Under the pieces are notes generated by a model. The model did no database searches and was not told the DNA's origin. It was given only the letters and a program-made list of their open reading frames with translations. A stretch of DNA of 64,000 nucleotides from Siphonodentalium dalli (lineage: Eukaryota; Mollusca; Scaphopoda; Gadilida; Siphonodentaliidae). Of the stretch, positions 1 through 11,225 are shown piece after piece (position 1 is the stretch's first letter; every line of letters begins with the position of its first letter). A program made the position numbers and the translations under genes. The stretch lies in assembly GCA_032622095.1 (NCBI GenBank), contig CP136067.1:182562556-182626555 (forward strand). The letters run 5' to 3'.

Positions 1-119
1 AGCATAAACCAGTCTCTTTAAAAAGCTGAAAACAATTACAAACACAATTTTTAAATTGTGAGATCGGAGAACAGTGACATGTTGATAATTTTCCCATGAT
101 ACACTATAGGAGACATAAT

Positions 120-735
120 CTTCGAGTTTATATCAGCCAACCATATTCTGTTCTGGCATAATAATCCCAAATGCAATTATCATATGGTTGATGTACAGCA
201 GGAACCACCCATTTTTATCAGTTAGTTAGAACGGAATCTTGATGTGATAATTGACAAGAAACTTAAATTTGGCGATCATTTAAATCAAATATGTCACAAA
301 GAAAGCAAAATCATTGGAATAATGTACAGACCATTCTCACACTTGGATACTGACATATTCAGGCAATTGGATGTGAGCATGGTATGCCCTGTACTATAGT
401 AATCAAATTCGACATGATGCCAGCGAAATAAATATTGGTGTATAAATTTGGAAAGAGTTCAAAGGAAAGCAACAAAATTAGTTCTAGAGCTGAAGAATCT
501 AAGCTATAAATAGATCATAATGGTAAAGCTGAATATAATGTCTCTTATATGTAGATGTTTCCATGGAGATTAATTGAAGTTTATAAATTCTTATATGGTC
601 ATTATTACGTGGACAGAAGTGAACTATACCCGAAAACCTTGTCAGATAAAACTTGAGGTCACCGGTGGAATTATAGAAATGAACAGTCCACCAAGATTAT
701 GGGAAATCTTTCCTCGAGAGGATTATTAGTTACCA
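120..735 (+). pseudogene. LINE reverse transcriptase C-terminal fragment (degenerate)
   Basis: Conceptual translation gives the post-palm and thumb region of an APE-type non-LTR retrotransposon reverse transcriptase. The frame around 237-400 reads LDVIIDKKLKFGDHL, then SKIIGIMYRPFSHLDTDIF, then a degraded LDVSMVCPVL where the family usually has a YxxxVRPxLEY-like stretch. Later pieces (LERVQRKATKLVLELKNLSY near 450-505) lie in the same or neighbouring frames but are separated by stop codons. No catalytic YxDD box is visible, so this is a 5'-truncated, inactive copy. The match rests on family knowledge of CR1/L2/Jockey-like elements; the exact clade is not resolved. Confidence 0.8.
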
Positions 736-1119
736 TGTGTCTGTTTACGTAGTACGGGTTTTTACCTGCCCAAAGTCAGTCGTATCCCATGACATAACTA
801 TATATCGGGTAACACAGGATTACTCTTTTGTGACAATATGTAATACTATGCTTTTCATTAGTACTGCAACGAAAAGTCAAAAGACTTGTTGCATGATGAT
901 GATGATGATTACTGATTACTGTTGTTTTTATAAATACATGACTGTTACACACATTTACTGAACCAGGAATGTGCTCCATATTTGGAAAAAATTTATTACG
1001 TCATCGGGGAAAGCCCCGTTGTACTATACAAATCAAATCTCAATTAATCAAACTGCTGGAACTTCTCATTGTGCATTTATCAACTTTTTTTTTACATGAT
1101 CCGACCCTTGTTCCATTCA
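736..1119. other. no recognised feature
   Basis: AT-rich sequence after the LINE fragment. A short ATG/GAT microsatellite lies near 893-909. No exon-like reading frame or repeat partner was seen. Confidence 0.5.
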
Positions 1120-1123
1120 TTAA

Positions 1124-1329
1124 CCCTTTCAGTGCCAAGTTCGATTTTTGTATCAACCCATATTTCCTTGATCATTTTTCAAATTTATTGATTATAATAA
1201 TGTGATACATTGATGGAAAGAGCTCTAAGGCTCTTTCCATCAATGTATCACATTATTATAATCAATAAATTTGAAAAATGATCAAGGAAATATGGGTTAA
1301 TACAAAAATCGGACTTGGCACTGAAAGGG
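1124..1329. mobile_element. piggyBac-like hairpin MITE, copy 1 (TTAA-flanked)
   Basis: A nearly perfect ~206 bp hairpin: the two halves are reverse complements meeting at about 1220-1232 (GAGCTCTAAGGCTC region). Termini are CCCTTTCAGTGCCAAG and its reverse complement, and the element is bracketed by TTAA at 1120-1123 and 1330-1333. TTAA target duplication with CCC...GGG ends is the established signature of piggyBac-superfamily elements. It has no coding capacity. A second copy lies at 53908-54104. Confidence 0.85.
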
Positions 1330-1333
1330 TTAA

Positions 1334-1756
1334 ACATATTCTATAACAATGACATAACAATAACTATAACAACAGTCATTGTAGAACAGAAGATAGCGGC
1401 AGGTGTACACAAATGTATCATTGTTGCGCAAACATGACCTTTGACTTCCCGCTTGTCGTCTGTTTACATTCCATATGCTACGTACGTATGCTGAATCGAT
1501 GTTTATGATCTATTGTTGTTTTGGTTTGAACAAATATTTCATTAAATTTACAACATTAAATACATCAAAGAGTCTTTTTTTTTTATCTGGGACTATTTAT
1601 TTATTGTGGGAAAACAATGCATAGTTACGTGAAACGTCATTGCAGGCGTTATAGAAGCCGCTGTTAGTTTCACATCGCATTTGTTGATTTGCTAGTAAGT
1701 ATGTTTTATGGAAGTTTTTGATCAGTAATCGTTATATATTGCCCCTACTACCAAAT
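1334..1756. other. no recognised feature
   Basis: AT-rich spacer between two MITEs; no reading frame or repeat partner noted. Confidence 0.5.
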
Positions 1757-1758
1757 TA

Positions 1759-1970
1759 CAGTAATGCCCTAAGTAATCGACTCCTTAACCACAGCAAATT
1801 ATGGGTAACTTTTCAGGATTTAGTCGGAAATATGGCTTGTTGCCATGCATAGGAAAGCTCTGGGGGAGAGCTTACTGATGAATGACAACAAGCCATATTT
1901 CCGACTAAATCCTGAAAAGTTACCCATAATTCAGCTGTGGTTAAGGAGTTGATTACTTAGAGCATTACTG
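1759..1970. mobile_element. TA-flanked hairpin MITE, family B copy 1
   Basis: About 212 bp palindrome with termini CAGTAATGCCCTAAGTAATC and reverse complement, flanked by TA at 1757-1758 and 1971-1972. The stem is about 100 bp and turns around near 1858-1880 (AAAGCTCTGGGGGAGAGCTT). TA duplication and a CAGT start fit Tc1/mariner-type mobilisation. Another full copy is at 3308-3520 and a half copy at 43735-43800. Confidence 0.82.
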
Positions 1971-2047
1971 TACATATACATCATTTTGTTAGGTGAAAAT
2001 GAGCCATCTCCGATTGAGAAAAGTTTTATTGTCATAGTTCTTGCTAT

Positions 2048-2383
2048 GATTCATGTATTCTCCATTTGCTAATTCATCTGAGTTCAGACCAATGTTCAGA
2101 CGTGTCACCAGACAGGCTTTTATCTGACATGACGAAGGTCATAAATTAAACTGACGGACATGTAGTGAACCAGCTGTATGTCATCATATACGACAATCTT
2201 TCCTCCCACATTCATGATTCATGTATTCTCCATTTGCTAATACATCCATGTTCACACCCATGTTCAGACATGTCACCAGACAGGCTTTTATCTGACACAT
2301 AGAAGGTCACAAATTAAACTGACGGACATGTAGTGAACCAGATGAATGTCATCACATACGACAATCTTTCTTCTCACATCTTT
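2048..2383 (+). repeat. two-copy 168-bp tandem duplication
   Basis: The segment starting GATTCATGTATTCTCCATTT at 2048 recurs at 2216 with the same order of motifs (GTCACCAGACAGGCTTTTAT, ACTGACGGACATGTAGTGAA, CGACAATCTTTC). The two units are 168 bp apart and diverged by scattered substitutions. Non-coding. Confidence 0.8.
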
Positions 2384-2506
2384 GAATCTGCTTCCTTGAA
2401 TGGGTCAGTTGCGTAGTTAATGTACAGTAATCAATTTTATTACAAGCTTGTTCCAAGAATTGCAGTGTTCTTACTGTGTCGTTGTATTCCACATATGATC
2501 CATATG

Positions 2507-2760
2507 CAAGCCTTGAAATAGGGTGTCTGTCATTTGCAGAATGAGGTCCCCAGAGGGTGAATTTAGTGATGCTACCCTGCATAGCGGGCTAGCATCACCA
2601 AATTCACCCTCTGGGAACCTCATTCTGCTTACACCTCAGCAGAATGAGGTCCCCAGAGGGTGAATTTGGTGATGCTAGCCCGCTATGCGGGGTAGCATCA
2701 CTAAATTAACCCTCTGGGGACCTCATTCTGCAAATGACAGACACCCTATTTCAAGGCTTG
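2507..2760. mobile_element. MITE family C, double-hairpin copy
   Basis: Terminal inverted repeat CAAGCCTTGAAATAGGGTGT at 2507 with reverse complement ending at 2760. Each half is itself a hairpin: GCAGAATGAGGTCCCCAGAG ... CTCTGGGAACCTCATTCTGC on the left, then the same on the right, joined by TTACACCTCA. Thus four related arms lie head to head. Further copies at 3654-3840 and 31070-31510. No coding capacity and no clear target duplication seen. Confidence 0.78.
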
Positions 2761-2838
2761 AACAAGTCCTGTAAGTGTGTAATTAAATATAAGTCTGTTT
2801 TTTATTATTCATGGATACTAGGACGAATGGCATGTAAT

Positions 2839-2930
2839 AACACATGTGTTAATGGGTTCGTCGATGCGCCTCCTGTTCTATCCTTTCGTGCTAACACTCG
2901 TGCATGATCAACAAACCCATTAACACATTC
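2839..2930. repeat. short inverted repeat
   Basis: TGTGTTAATGGGTT near 2844 pairs with AACCCATTAACACA near 2917, separated by about 60 bp. Probably the end of a small repeat element. Too short to classify. Confidence 0.45.
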
Positions 2931-3190
2931 ATGTCTTTCTCTGTATAAATTTCCTTCCAACCCCTCAATTACAAATGTATGTAGGATTATTTTGTTTAAT
3001 TTAATGAATGGACATGATTATTTCAGAATACACAACTCAATATAATTGAAAATGTCATTGAATTACATGTGCTTTTGTTGTTGTAATTAATTGCTTTCAA
3101 TTACATTTAAATGAGAAATTAAAGTAAATAGCCAGTTACAAATTACCCCCCCCCCCCCCGCCCAATTAACTCTTGTTATACTATATACTC

Positions 3191-3285
3191 ATTGACGAAT
3201 AGTTCCCTTAGGAAATGTTCAGATAATAAGTTCAATGACCTACGGTTGTTTGTTGAACTTATGATCTGAACATTTCCCACGAATG
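3191..3285. repeat. short hairpin repeat (family E)
   Basis: Imperfect hairpin: GGAAATGTTCAGATAATAAG with AACTTATGATCTGAACATTTCC. A related hairpin is at 59945-60024, and a fragment near 46485-46545 carries the ACATTTCCTTAGGGAACTA motif in the opposite orientation. A small MITE-like repeat without coding capacity. Confidence 0.6.
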
Positions 3286-3307
3286 CACAGAAATCTTTCT
3301 GCACTTA

Positions 3308-3520
3308 CAGTAATGCCCTAAGTAATCGACCCCTTAACCACAGCAGAATTATGGGTAACTTTTCAGGATTTAGTCGGAAATATGGCTTGTTGCCATTCAT
3401 CGGAAAGCTCCCGGGAAGAGCTTTCCGATGAATGACAACAAGCCATATTTCCGACTAAATCCTGAAAAGTTACCCATAATTCTGCTGTGGTTAAGGGGTC
3501 GATTACTTAGGGCATTACTG
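3308..3520. mobile_element. TA-flanked hairpin MITE, family B copy 2
   Basis: Same element as at 1759-1970, with TA at 3306-3307 and 3521-3522 and nearly identical arms around AAAGCTCCCGGGAAGAGCTT. The arms match each other better than those of copy 1, which suggests a younger insertion. Confidence 0.82.
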
Positions 3521-3653
3521 TATATTATCTTTTCGTCTGTTAGTGATCTGCTTATATTACCTCAACACACCTCCAAATGAAAAGTAGATGATTCCAGTAT
3601 ATACTTTTATGGGAGATTCCATTTGGTAAGGAAAGGGTTAATTGAAGTATATT

Positions 3654-3840
3654 CCATTTGCAGAAATTATGTATACACCAAATTCACCCTCTGGGGACCT
3701 CATTCTGCTTACACCTCAGCAGAATGAGGTTCCCAGAGGGTAAATTTGGTGATGCTAGCCCGCTATGCAGGATAGCATCACTAAATTCACCCTCTGGGAA
3801 CCTCATTCTGCAAATGACAGACACACTATTTCAAGGCTTG
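3654..3840. mobile_element. MITE family C, left-truncated copy
   Basis: The right half (GCAGAATGAGGTTCCCAGAG through TCAAGGCTTG) is intact. The left half keeps only the inner arm from about 3678 and has lost its terminal segment. Same family as 2507-2760. Confidence 0.7.
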
Positions 3841-3877
3841 TTCTTGACCAGCATTTAATTGTAAGCAAAGATGTAGG

Positions 3878-4240
3878 TGCTAAAAGGCCACACTTTTCGA
3901 GTCAACGATTATTATTTTTTGTATAGTGCCTTGATTGATATATGGTTTTAATAACAATAAATAATGCCATAAAATATGATTAAAAGACTATAATTCTTCA
4001 CCATTTGGAACATCTGTGTCTCAGAAGGTGCCCATAGAGTAATAGAAAATAGCTGAAATCATAAAATAATTTCCCCCGTTATGGCTCCCAGAATGCAACA
4101 GACACAGAGCAGACGTCGGTATCTCAACAAAAACAACATGTTCACAGTTTAATACATTGAATAAGTTGAAAATATATAAAATATGGCATATATTTTATAT
4201 AATGTAATCTGGTGATTCGAAAATTAAGTGGGCCTTTAAG
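3878..4240. repeat. dispersed repeat, inverted partner at 46016-46231
   Basis: Positions 3879-4102 pair in reverse complement with 46016-46231, including GCATTCTGGGAGCC, CACCTTCTGAGACACAGA and AATCATATTTTATGGCAT. The left edge (AAAAGGCCACACTTTTCGAG) and right edge (CGAAAATTAAGTGGGCCTTT) are inverted relative to each other, so a small TIR element is likely. No gene seen. Confidence 0.65.
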
Positions 4241-4515
4241 AATTGCAATGTTTAAAATGTAAAACGTCAACTTCATGACTATGGAATGTTACACTCAGAT
4301 GATGTCTAAAGTGTGATGTTGTTCAATCTTTAATGTTTAATTTAATGTTCAAAACTTTAATGTTTTCATGTTACAAATTACTGTTAGTAATGATAATTTG
4401 CGAATGTTTGTGTTCTGTTAAATGTTATGATTTTGTGAATACATAAATGAGATATATTTATGATTAAATTTTAATGTCTCCAAATCACTCTGTTTCAATT
4501 TAACTGCCCACATTA
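4241..4515. other. no recognised feature
   Basis: AT-rich spacer, no reading frame or repeat partner noted. Confidence 0.45.
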
Positions 4516-4779
4516 TTATTTGATTATTTCGCCCAAAATTTGGGCGGTTATCTAATGGCTGTTTTCATCTGACGTATGTATCAGGATAGAGGAGCTGGAG
4601 GATTTGTGTAAATGTTAGCCCAAACTACACTTCAAAGTAACGATGGTTTGTTGTTTATTTTGAGGAATCATACCACATCAAATGAATTCAGCCCAAATAT
4701 GTTAACAGTTGTCATGTAAAACATTTGCAGTAGGTTAGCGTTATTTGTTATTTGCGGATGTCGTTTAACATGGAGCAAA
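4516..4779 (+). repeat. outer inverted-repeat arm, partner at 28935-29205
   Basis: Reverse complement of 28935-29205: matches include CGCCCAAAATTTGGGCGG (imperfect in the partner), CTGGAGGATTTGTGTAA, AACGATGGTTTGTTGTTTAT and GCAGTAGGTTAGCGTTATTT. The arm ends exactly where IR1 begins, at a TA dinucleotide. The two arms lie outside both giant palindromes. Confidence 0.75.
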
Positions 4780-4849
4780 TAGGGCTAGGTCTTCATGTAA
4801 GACGCACGAAATCATATATATTTCTCCATATATATTATCGACACGGATA

Positions 4850-4877
4850 TGTATATATATATATATATGTATATAGC

Positions 4878-4912
<35 letters not shown>

Positions 4913-4975
4913 GTATATATATATATACACTATATGTATATATATATATATATATTTAATATATATATGTATAGA
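4850..4975. repeat. AT microsatellite in IR1 left end
   Basis: Long run of (TA)n with occasional TG and CTATAT interruptions. The mirror tract is at 15877-15990 in the right arm. Confidence 0.9.
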
Positions 4976-4982
4976 TATATGG

Positions 4983-5265
4983 ATACGTAGGACACACCGA
5001 CACCGCCATGCGCAAGTATGGTTACTGTGTGCTGAAGTATCCCAGAACCCAGCTCTATATGTGTGTGCCATATACATATATATTCGTTTATACTCGGCCC
5101 AGGGCACACCGACACCGCCACATGCACGTATATACCGTGTGCTTTATGTACATATATATTCGTTTATACTCTGCCCAGGACACACCGACACCGACAGTAT
5201 ATATACCCGTTCGTACTCTGCCCAGGGCACACCGACACCGCCACATGCTGTATAGTGCAGTAGAT
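4983..5265 (+). repeat. CACACCGACACCGCC repeat block
   Basis: Four to five diverged units of ~60-75 bp, each with a CCAGGGCACACCGACACCGC-like core and a TATATTCGTTTATACTC-like spacer. The inverted counterpart is at 15575-15865. Open in several frames because of its composition, but not protein coding. Confidence 0.75.
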
Positions 5266-6902
5266 TAAGTAAAACATTCAAGGCAATTGTTCAAATTGTG
5301 ACTAAAGCATGAAACTTTGCACATGTGTACATATTCACACACTTATTGATATTAGATATGGAGCCACGCTGAAATTTAACTTTAAACCCTCTTGTAAGGG
5401 GTTTTCCAAATTTAAAGAGCGTTTCGTGATTAAATAAGTTATTCAATATCGCAATTAATCCTACCATGAAATATGAGAATTAAAATTAGTCATATAGGTA
5501 GGTATGACTCTGAGAGATATGATGCCACATTTTTAGGGTAAAACTGGAACTCCCCCGTCCAAGACGGCCGTCAAAATGGCAGCTGAAAGAGGAAATTTGA
5601 CGTTTTTTTTCACTAATATCTTCTAGATCAGGTTCGCTGTATGGAACTGATTTGGAGATGGGACTTTATTTTGTATTGTTCGTGTTAACTGATCATTAGA
5701 GCAATGAAATATGCCATTCGTGTGATTCCAGTCCCTTCCGATCCCTCAATAATTCGATTATACAGAACTCGGTATGACATTTCACCGAAAATCACCGTTA
5801 GGATTCTAGTCACATTTTAACAAGAAATTGACAGAACTGTGCAAATTAAGTGAGGCATACAATTAATTACGAATATTTGAACTCAATCAACAAAAATTGT
5901 CACTTTGTCGGAAAATGGCTGCCAAAATGGCGGCCAAAACCTGGAAAATGGTAAATATTGCCCCAGCATGCCATGTAATTGCTTACAAGTTTTGATTGAC
6001 GAATACAATTGGCTATGCTGTCTACATTAAATTTTAGCATTTTTGATGCACATTTGTTAAGTGTTACTAATGTAACCAATGACATTGCCAGAATTATTGG
6101 ATTTTTATATCACAAGCTTGACATCAAAATTGGCAAAAATTAACTTTTCGAGTCTGGACCATTAATTCAAGTAAATGGGACTATCTTTGGTATCAAAGAT
6201 GTTTATTGTTTTTGGTCTGTCTTAAATGCGTCACACTAATGTGTTTTAAGACAACATTACTCAAGATGGCTTCCAAAATGGCAACCACATTTGGTAATTT
6301 TGTTTTACATATATCCCGAGTAGTATTCTCTGTTCCCAAGAGTTAGCAAATTGTAACTCACTTGGTTAGTAACCATATTACTTAATCCACTGACTACTAC
6401 ATGTTTCATTCTCGTTGTCCCTGTACCTTCTGGGGCATGATTAATTCATTTAAATGATGTACTGTAGTGTGGACTTTTGCCAAAAATGTCTTTTGGGACT
6501 CTGGCCATATATTTTAACGGAAAAAGGCAGAATGTCTAAACGGAACAGAGTGAAACCATATTAGCATAAAAAATCAAATTAAATATATGGTGTATATCAA
6601 AATGGTAGCCAGGGAGATATTGTATGGTCATGAATGGTGCGAAGGAGTAGCCTATACGGTGATGGGGTGGTGTGTCCATGGTGAGATGTATATGTATACA
6701 AGGGGTGACAATGGTCATGTGTGAGGTGATTAGCTATACAAGGATTATGTGTATGGTTATTGGAGTGGTGTATTCAGTATAGTACAGTAGGTAGTCATTG
6801 TATGTCTCTTTCTTCGGTCTATAGCATGACATTAACCAATGCCCGTGTGATTTGACTTCTGAAAGTTTGAGGCGTTGGCAGCATTTCACTGATTGAGTGA
6901 TT

Positions 6903-7078
6903 GTACCACATTTTTTTGTGGTACAATTCCGAATATCTAGGGTGACACTCCATAGTTTCGAATAATCAGTAGGGGTGATTTTATAGATATAAAGTGCTAG
7001 TGGTTTCTGGCACCATTCATGTGGTATGTATGTTAAGACAAGGTGGGATATGAATTTGTGTAATTTTAGAAGGTGTTC
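6903..7078. repeat. left-arm-specific segment in IR1
   Basis: The right arm passes from GATTG (near 13950) almost directly to TCTAGACTGATG, while the left arm has ~175 extra bases, starting TACCACATTTTTTTGTGGTA. It also carries GTGGTACAATTCCGAATATC and GGGTGACACTCC, which resemble the inverted sequence at 7574-7610. Either an insertion in one arm or a deletion in the other. Confidence 0.55.
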
Positions 7079-7994
7079 TAGACTGATGAAAAAAATAAGT
7101 GCAAGTGACCTTGACCCCACCATAGACAGCAGTAGCGTTTTCTGCGAAACAGTGGCTCTAGATACTGGGTCCATTTTTTAGCACCCAAAATTTGTCATCT
7201 GCATTAAAAATTGATTTTCTGGTATTTTTAACGGCGAAAGTTTGAAATTTTTTCACATTGATGTTGGAAGCCAGAGGCCTTTAAACCAACATAGGTGACT
7301 ATGCTTGAAAAAATGTGGTATTCGTGCCCCTTGGGTATGAAAATGCAATATTTTGGTCATTTTTTTAAATAAAAATCACATTTTTAATCAAAAGATGAAG
7401 GGCCATAACTATTGATAGCCTATATATTATGGAAATTATGTATCAAATTCTGAATGCCTATTCTGTACTAATTTCAGGCATATATATATTGTCTATATGG
7501 TTTGGGATCATAATCCAGATAAATTTCAATGAATCTATGGGCCCCCTATTTTTGGGCCCATTCCTGTTGAAACCGTGGAGTGTCACCTAGAATTGTACCA
7601 CAAAACGACGTTCGTGTCTCCATGGGAATACATGATATTGACCAATCAGGACGAGCCTTGTATGTAGGTTTAGGCAAGGTCGTATTACAAGTATATATAT
7701 ATATATATATATATATAGGGAGTGGTTGTATGCTTATGTGCAATGTATATAGGTGTACATGGAATGACTGTATCATGATTGTTGAAGTGTACATGCATAC
7801 CTGGATCATAGCTGGATGGTCTTTGGTGGTGTATGTGTATATATGAAGTGCCCATGTGGTCATGGTTGCATGGTCATGGTTGCATATGTGATGCATATGC
7901 ATCTCTACCATATTAAGTTATGGGGTGTAATGTTATGTATATTACGTGATGTCATTGATGAACAATGGGGAGCCTCGCCCTGAATTATATTCCT

Positions 7995-8225
7995 AATATG
8001 TGTATTACCGCATATTATGTTAAAGGGACACGATGCATTCTGTGTGAATATTAAAGGGAGGCAATGCGCTCGCAATGCGTGAATGTTAAAGGGACGGCAC
8101 TCTCGGTATGATAATGTTAAAGCGACACGAGGTACTCATAAGGACACTCGGCACTCACTTTGGGTGAATGTTAAAGGGACACACGGCACTCGCAGTGGGT
8201 GCAAGTTAAAAGGACACACAACAAA
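7995..8225. repeat. TTAAAGGGACAC minisatellite (left arm)
   Basis: Five to six diverged units of about 40-48 bp containing GTTAAAGGGACAC and GGCACTCGCAGTGGGTG-like parts. Mirror block at 12745-12970 in the right arm. Confidence 0.7.
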
Positions 8226-8269
8226 ATTTTAAACTTCAAAATTTCAAAAAAAGATTAAACACTTACAAA

Positions 8270-8300
<31 letters not shown>

Positions 8301-9479
8301 TTCCTAAATTGAAAATAAATTGTAATTTTAAAAATGTTTTTTTTCTTCAAAAAAACAAAAAATACAAAACTTTAAAAAATTTCAAAAATTGAAACAAAAT
8401 TGAAATGTTCCAAAATTAAATAAAATTAAAAAATTAAACAAAAAAAAATTAATTTAAAAAAACTTCAAAATTATTTCCAAAAAAAAAAAAAATTCAAATA
8501 TTTCAATTTTTTAAAAATCTTTCAAATTGTTCACGAATTATGATAACATTTTGCCAATTTAAAAACTTCAAATATTCGGGCTCTTAATGTACCTTTTATC
8601 AATAAGTATATCTCGTATATCTTCTCTCCCAACCAAATATGAATATATAACGAAGACGGGAATAACATTTTGATGAAGTTTATTGAAATTTAATCATTGT
8701 CTGAATCTTCTACCGTTAGATTTATTTCTAGGAGTTTCTTGAATTTTTTCATCACTTCATCCGCATCCCATTCATTATTATATCCACTCGGCACTGTGGA
8801 TGAATGTTAAAATGACACAGAACAAAATTTTAAACTTCAAAATTTCAAAAAAAGATTAAAAACTTAATTTTTTTCTCCAAAAATAAAAAAAATGTTAAAC
8901 CTTTAAAAACTGAATTTTTTCAAAAAATGGAATATTTTTTTAATTTTTCAAAAAAATAAAAAATAAAAAGCTTGAGTACTAACATTTATGATGCACCTTG
9001 GATATTTGTTACTATTTTAACCACTGAAATTACCAGAATTATTCGAAATTTTCTGTCACGAACCTGATATCAAAATCGGCAAAAAAATCGCTGTTCAGGT
9101 TTGAGCCATTTTTTAAAAGTAAAATGGAACTATGTTTGGTATCAAAGAGTTTATTGTTTTGATATGTGTTACATATGAGTTGTTTTAGACAAAATGACTC
9201 AAGATGGCTTCCAAAATGGCAACCAAATTTGGTAAACATTATTATATACATGTATATGTATACATAATTGTGGCTCACATTCTACTTAATCAACTGAATG
9301 TTCTATTCAGGTTGTCTCGGTACCCTACGAGTCATGACAAGTTCATTTTGAGGAATGCAATATGGATTTTGCCAAAAGCTTCCTTGTTTTTGAACGGAAA
9401 TGGGCAGAACGTTGAAACGGAACTGAGAGGGATCATATTATGTGGCTATTCTGGCCCATTAGCATCAACATTGATCAAC

Positions 9480-11110
9480 TTAATACAGTGTGTATGTCTG
9501 TTGACTGTATGGTCATAGGCAAGGTGAGTAGGTATACATGGAGTTATTGTATTCATGAATGGTGTGAATAGTTATACAATGTGTGACTATATGGTCATGG
9601 GTGGGATGTTCATAGTGAGATGTATAGGTATATAAGGAGTAGCTGTATGGTGATGTGTGAGGTGAACATGTTTACAGTGAGTGGTTGTCTGGTCATTGAA
9701 GTGGGGTATGGTCATAACGAGAGCAGCTACAATGTCCTGTATGTATATATGGAGTGACTGTATGGTCAGGGGTGGGCTGTACATATGTACACTGGGTGGC
9801 TGTATTTTCATGGGTTGGTGTATATGTATACATATGTTGGATGTATGGTAATGGATGGGTGTATGTATAAATAGGGTGTTGTTGTATGATTATGGGCAAT
9901 GTGTATATGTTTACATGGAATGCACGGTCATTGTTGAAGTGTATATGCATACCTGGAGTACACTTTGATGGCCATTGGCGGCTAGTGTATATAGGGAGTG
10001 ACCTCATGGTGATGGGTGGGATGTATATGTTTATATGTAGGGCCTATTGTATTGTCATTTGTGGTGTGTACAAGCATATAGTGAATAGCTGAATGCTCAT
10101 GGAGAGGGTGTATATGTATACATCGAGTGGCTGAATTGTCACGGTTGAGCTGTATATGCATGTCTGAAGTGTACTAATGGCCGTGTGTGCGGGGTATTGG
10201 TATATCTAGAAGGGCTGTATGGCCATTGATGAGGTATATATATACACATGGAGTGACGCTGTGGTCATGGGTGAGGTGTATATGTATATCATGGGTGACT
10301 ACATGGCCATGGCACGGCCATAATGTACATATGTATATATATATTGACAGTATGGCAAAATTAATGGTGGGGTGAATTAATATACAAGGGGTGACTATGA
10401 TCACGAATGTGGTTTATGCGTATACAGCGAGAGGCTGAATTGTCATGGGCCAGGTGTATATGCAAGTCTGGAGTGTATGAGTGGCCGTATTCGCGGTACG
10501 AGACATTGACATATCTAGAAGGGCTGTACGGCCACTTTTGTGAGGTATATATGTATATACCTGGAGTGACTCTATGGATTTAGGTTGGGTGTATATGTAT
10601 ATCTTGTGTGGCTATATGGCCACGGGTGTTGCAAATATGTATATGTACAGCGAGTGAGACTATATGACCACTGGTGAGGCAAATACGTATACAAGAAGTG
10701 ATGTGTGATCATGGATGTAGCGAACGGGTATTGGGTGACTGTATGGTCATCGGTGAGGTGTATATGTATATCTTTAGTGGCTGTATAGCTATGCATGTGG
10801 CAAATAAATATACATGGAGTAACTGTATGTCCTATATGGTTAGGCTAATATGTATACACGAGGCTACTTTGTGTTCATGTATGTAGTGAATATGTATACA
10901 GATCATGTGAGGTGTAGGAGTATACCTGGTGTGTCTGCATGGTTATTCACGGCTATAGGGCCATGCGTTGGTGTATGGGTAAACCCAGTTGTGGCTGTAT
11001 GGTATTGGGTGAGGTGTATGTCTATACAGCGAGTGGCACATGGCCATTTACGTGGTGTTCATGTATATATGGAGTTACTGCATGCTCATGTGTGATTTGT
11101 ACTGGTGCAC
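9480..11110. repeat. IR1 core: degenerate ~45-bp minisatellite
   Basis: About 1.6 kb of diverged units built from GGAGTGACTGTATGGTCATG followed by GGTGAGGTGTATATGTATAC. Units vary in length and sequence, so the copy number (roughly 35) is an estimate. Smaller patches of the same unit lie in the arms near 6600-6760, 7710-7910, 13080-13320 and 14090-14230. Apparent reading frames here are low-complexity and lack coding character. Confidence 0.75.
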
Positions 11111-11225
11111 CTTTGTGTGACTATCACTTTCCACAATAACTCAAGGATATCTTAATCGATAGAGGTAATATCAGAGTGTTCTCCACATTAATTGCGTTTT
11201 ATATGCAATGTGAAAAAACGGTTTT

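Larger units (their letters stand above)
4782..9490 (+). repeat. IR1 left arm
   Basis: Order of modules: TIR; AT microsatellite; CACACCGACACCGCC repeats; a ~1.3 kb segment with several CAAAATGGCGGCC-like motifs; ~45-bp minisatellite patch (about 6600-6760); a segment beginning near 7574 GGAGTGTCACCTAG; another minisatellite patch (7710-7910); TTAAAGGGACAC repeats (about 8020-8220); A/T homopolymer tract (8225-8990); and a second GATGGCTTCCAAAATGGC segment to 9490. All appear reversed in the right arm. Confidence 0.8.

Noticed and set aside
4752-5268. Overlapping 60-167 codon frames rich in YIYIYI and HTDTA repeats
   Set aside because: They come from the (TA)n and CACACCGACACCG repeats in IR1, are open on both strands and in several frames, and recur in mirror image in the right arm.
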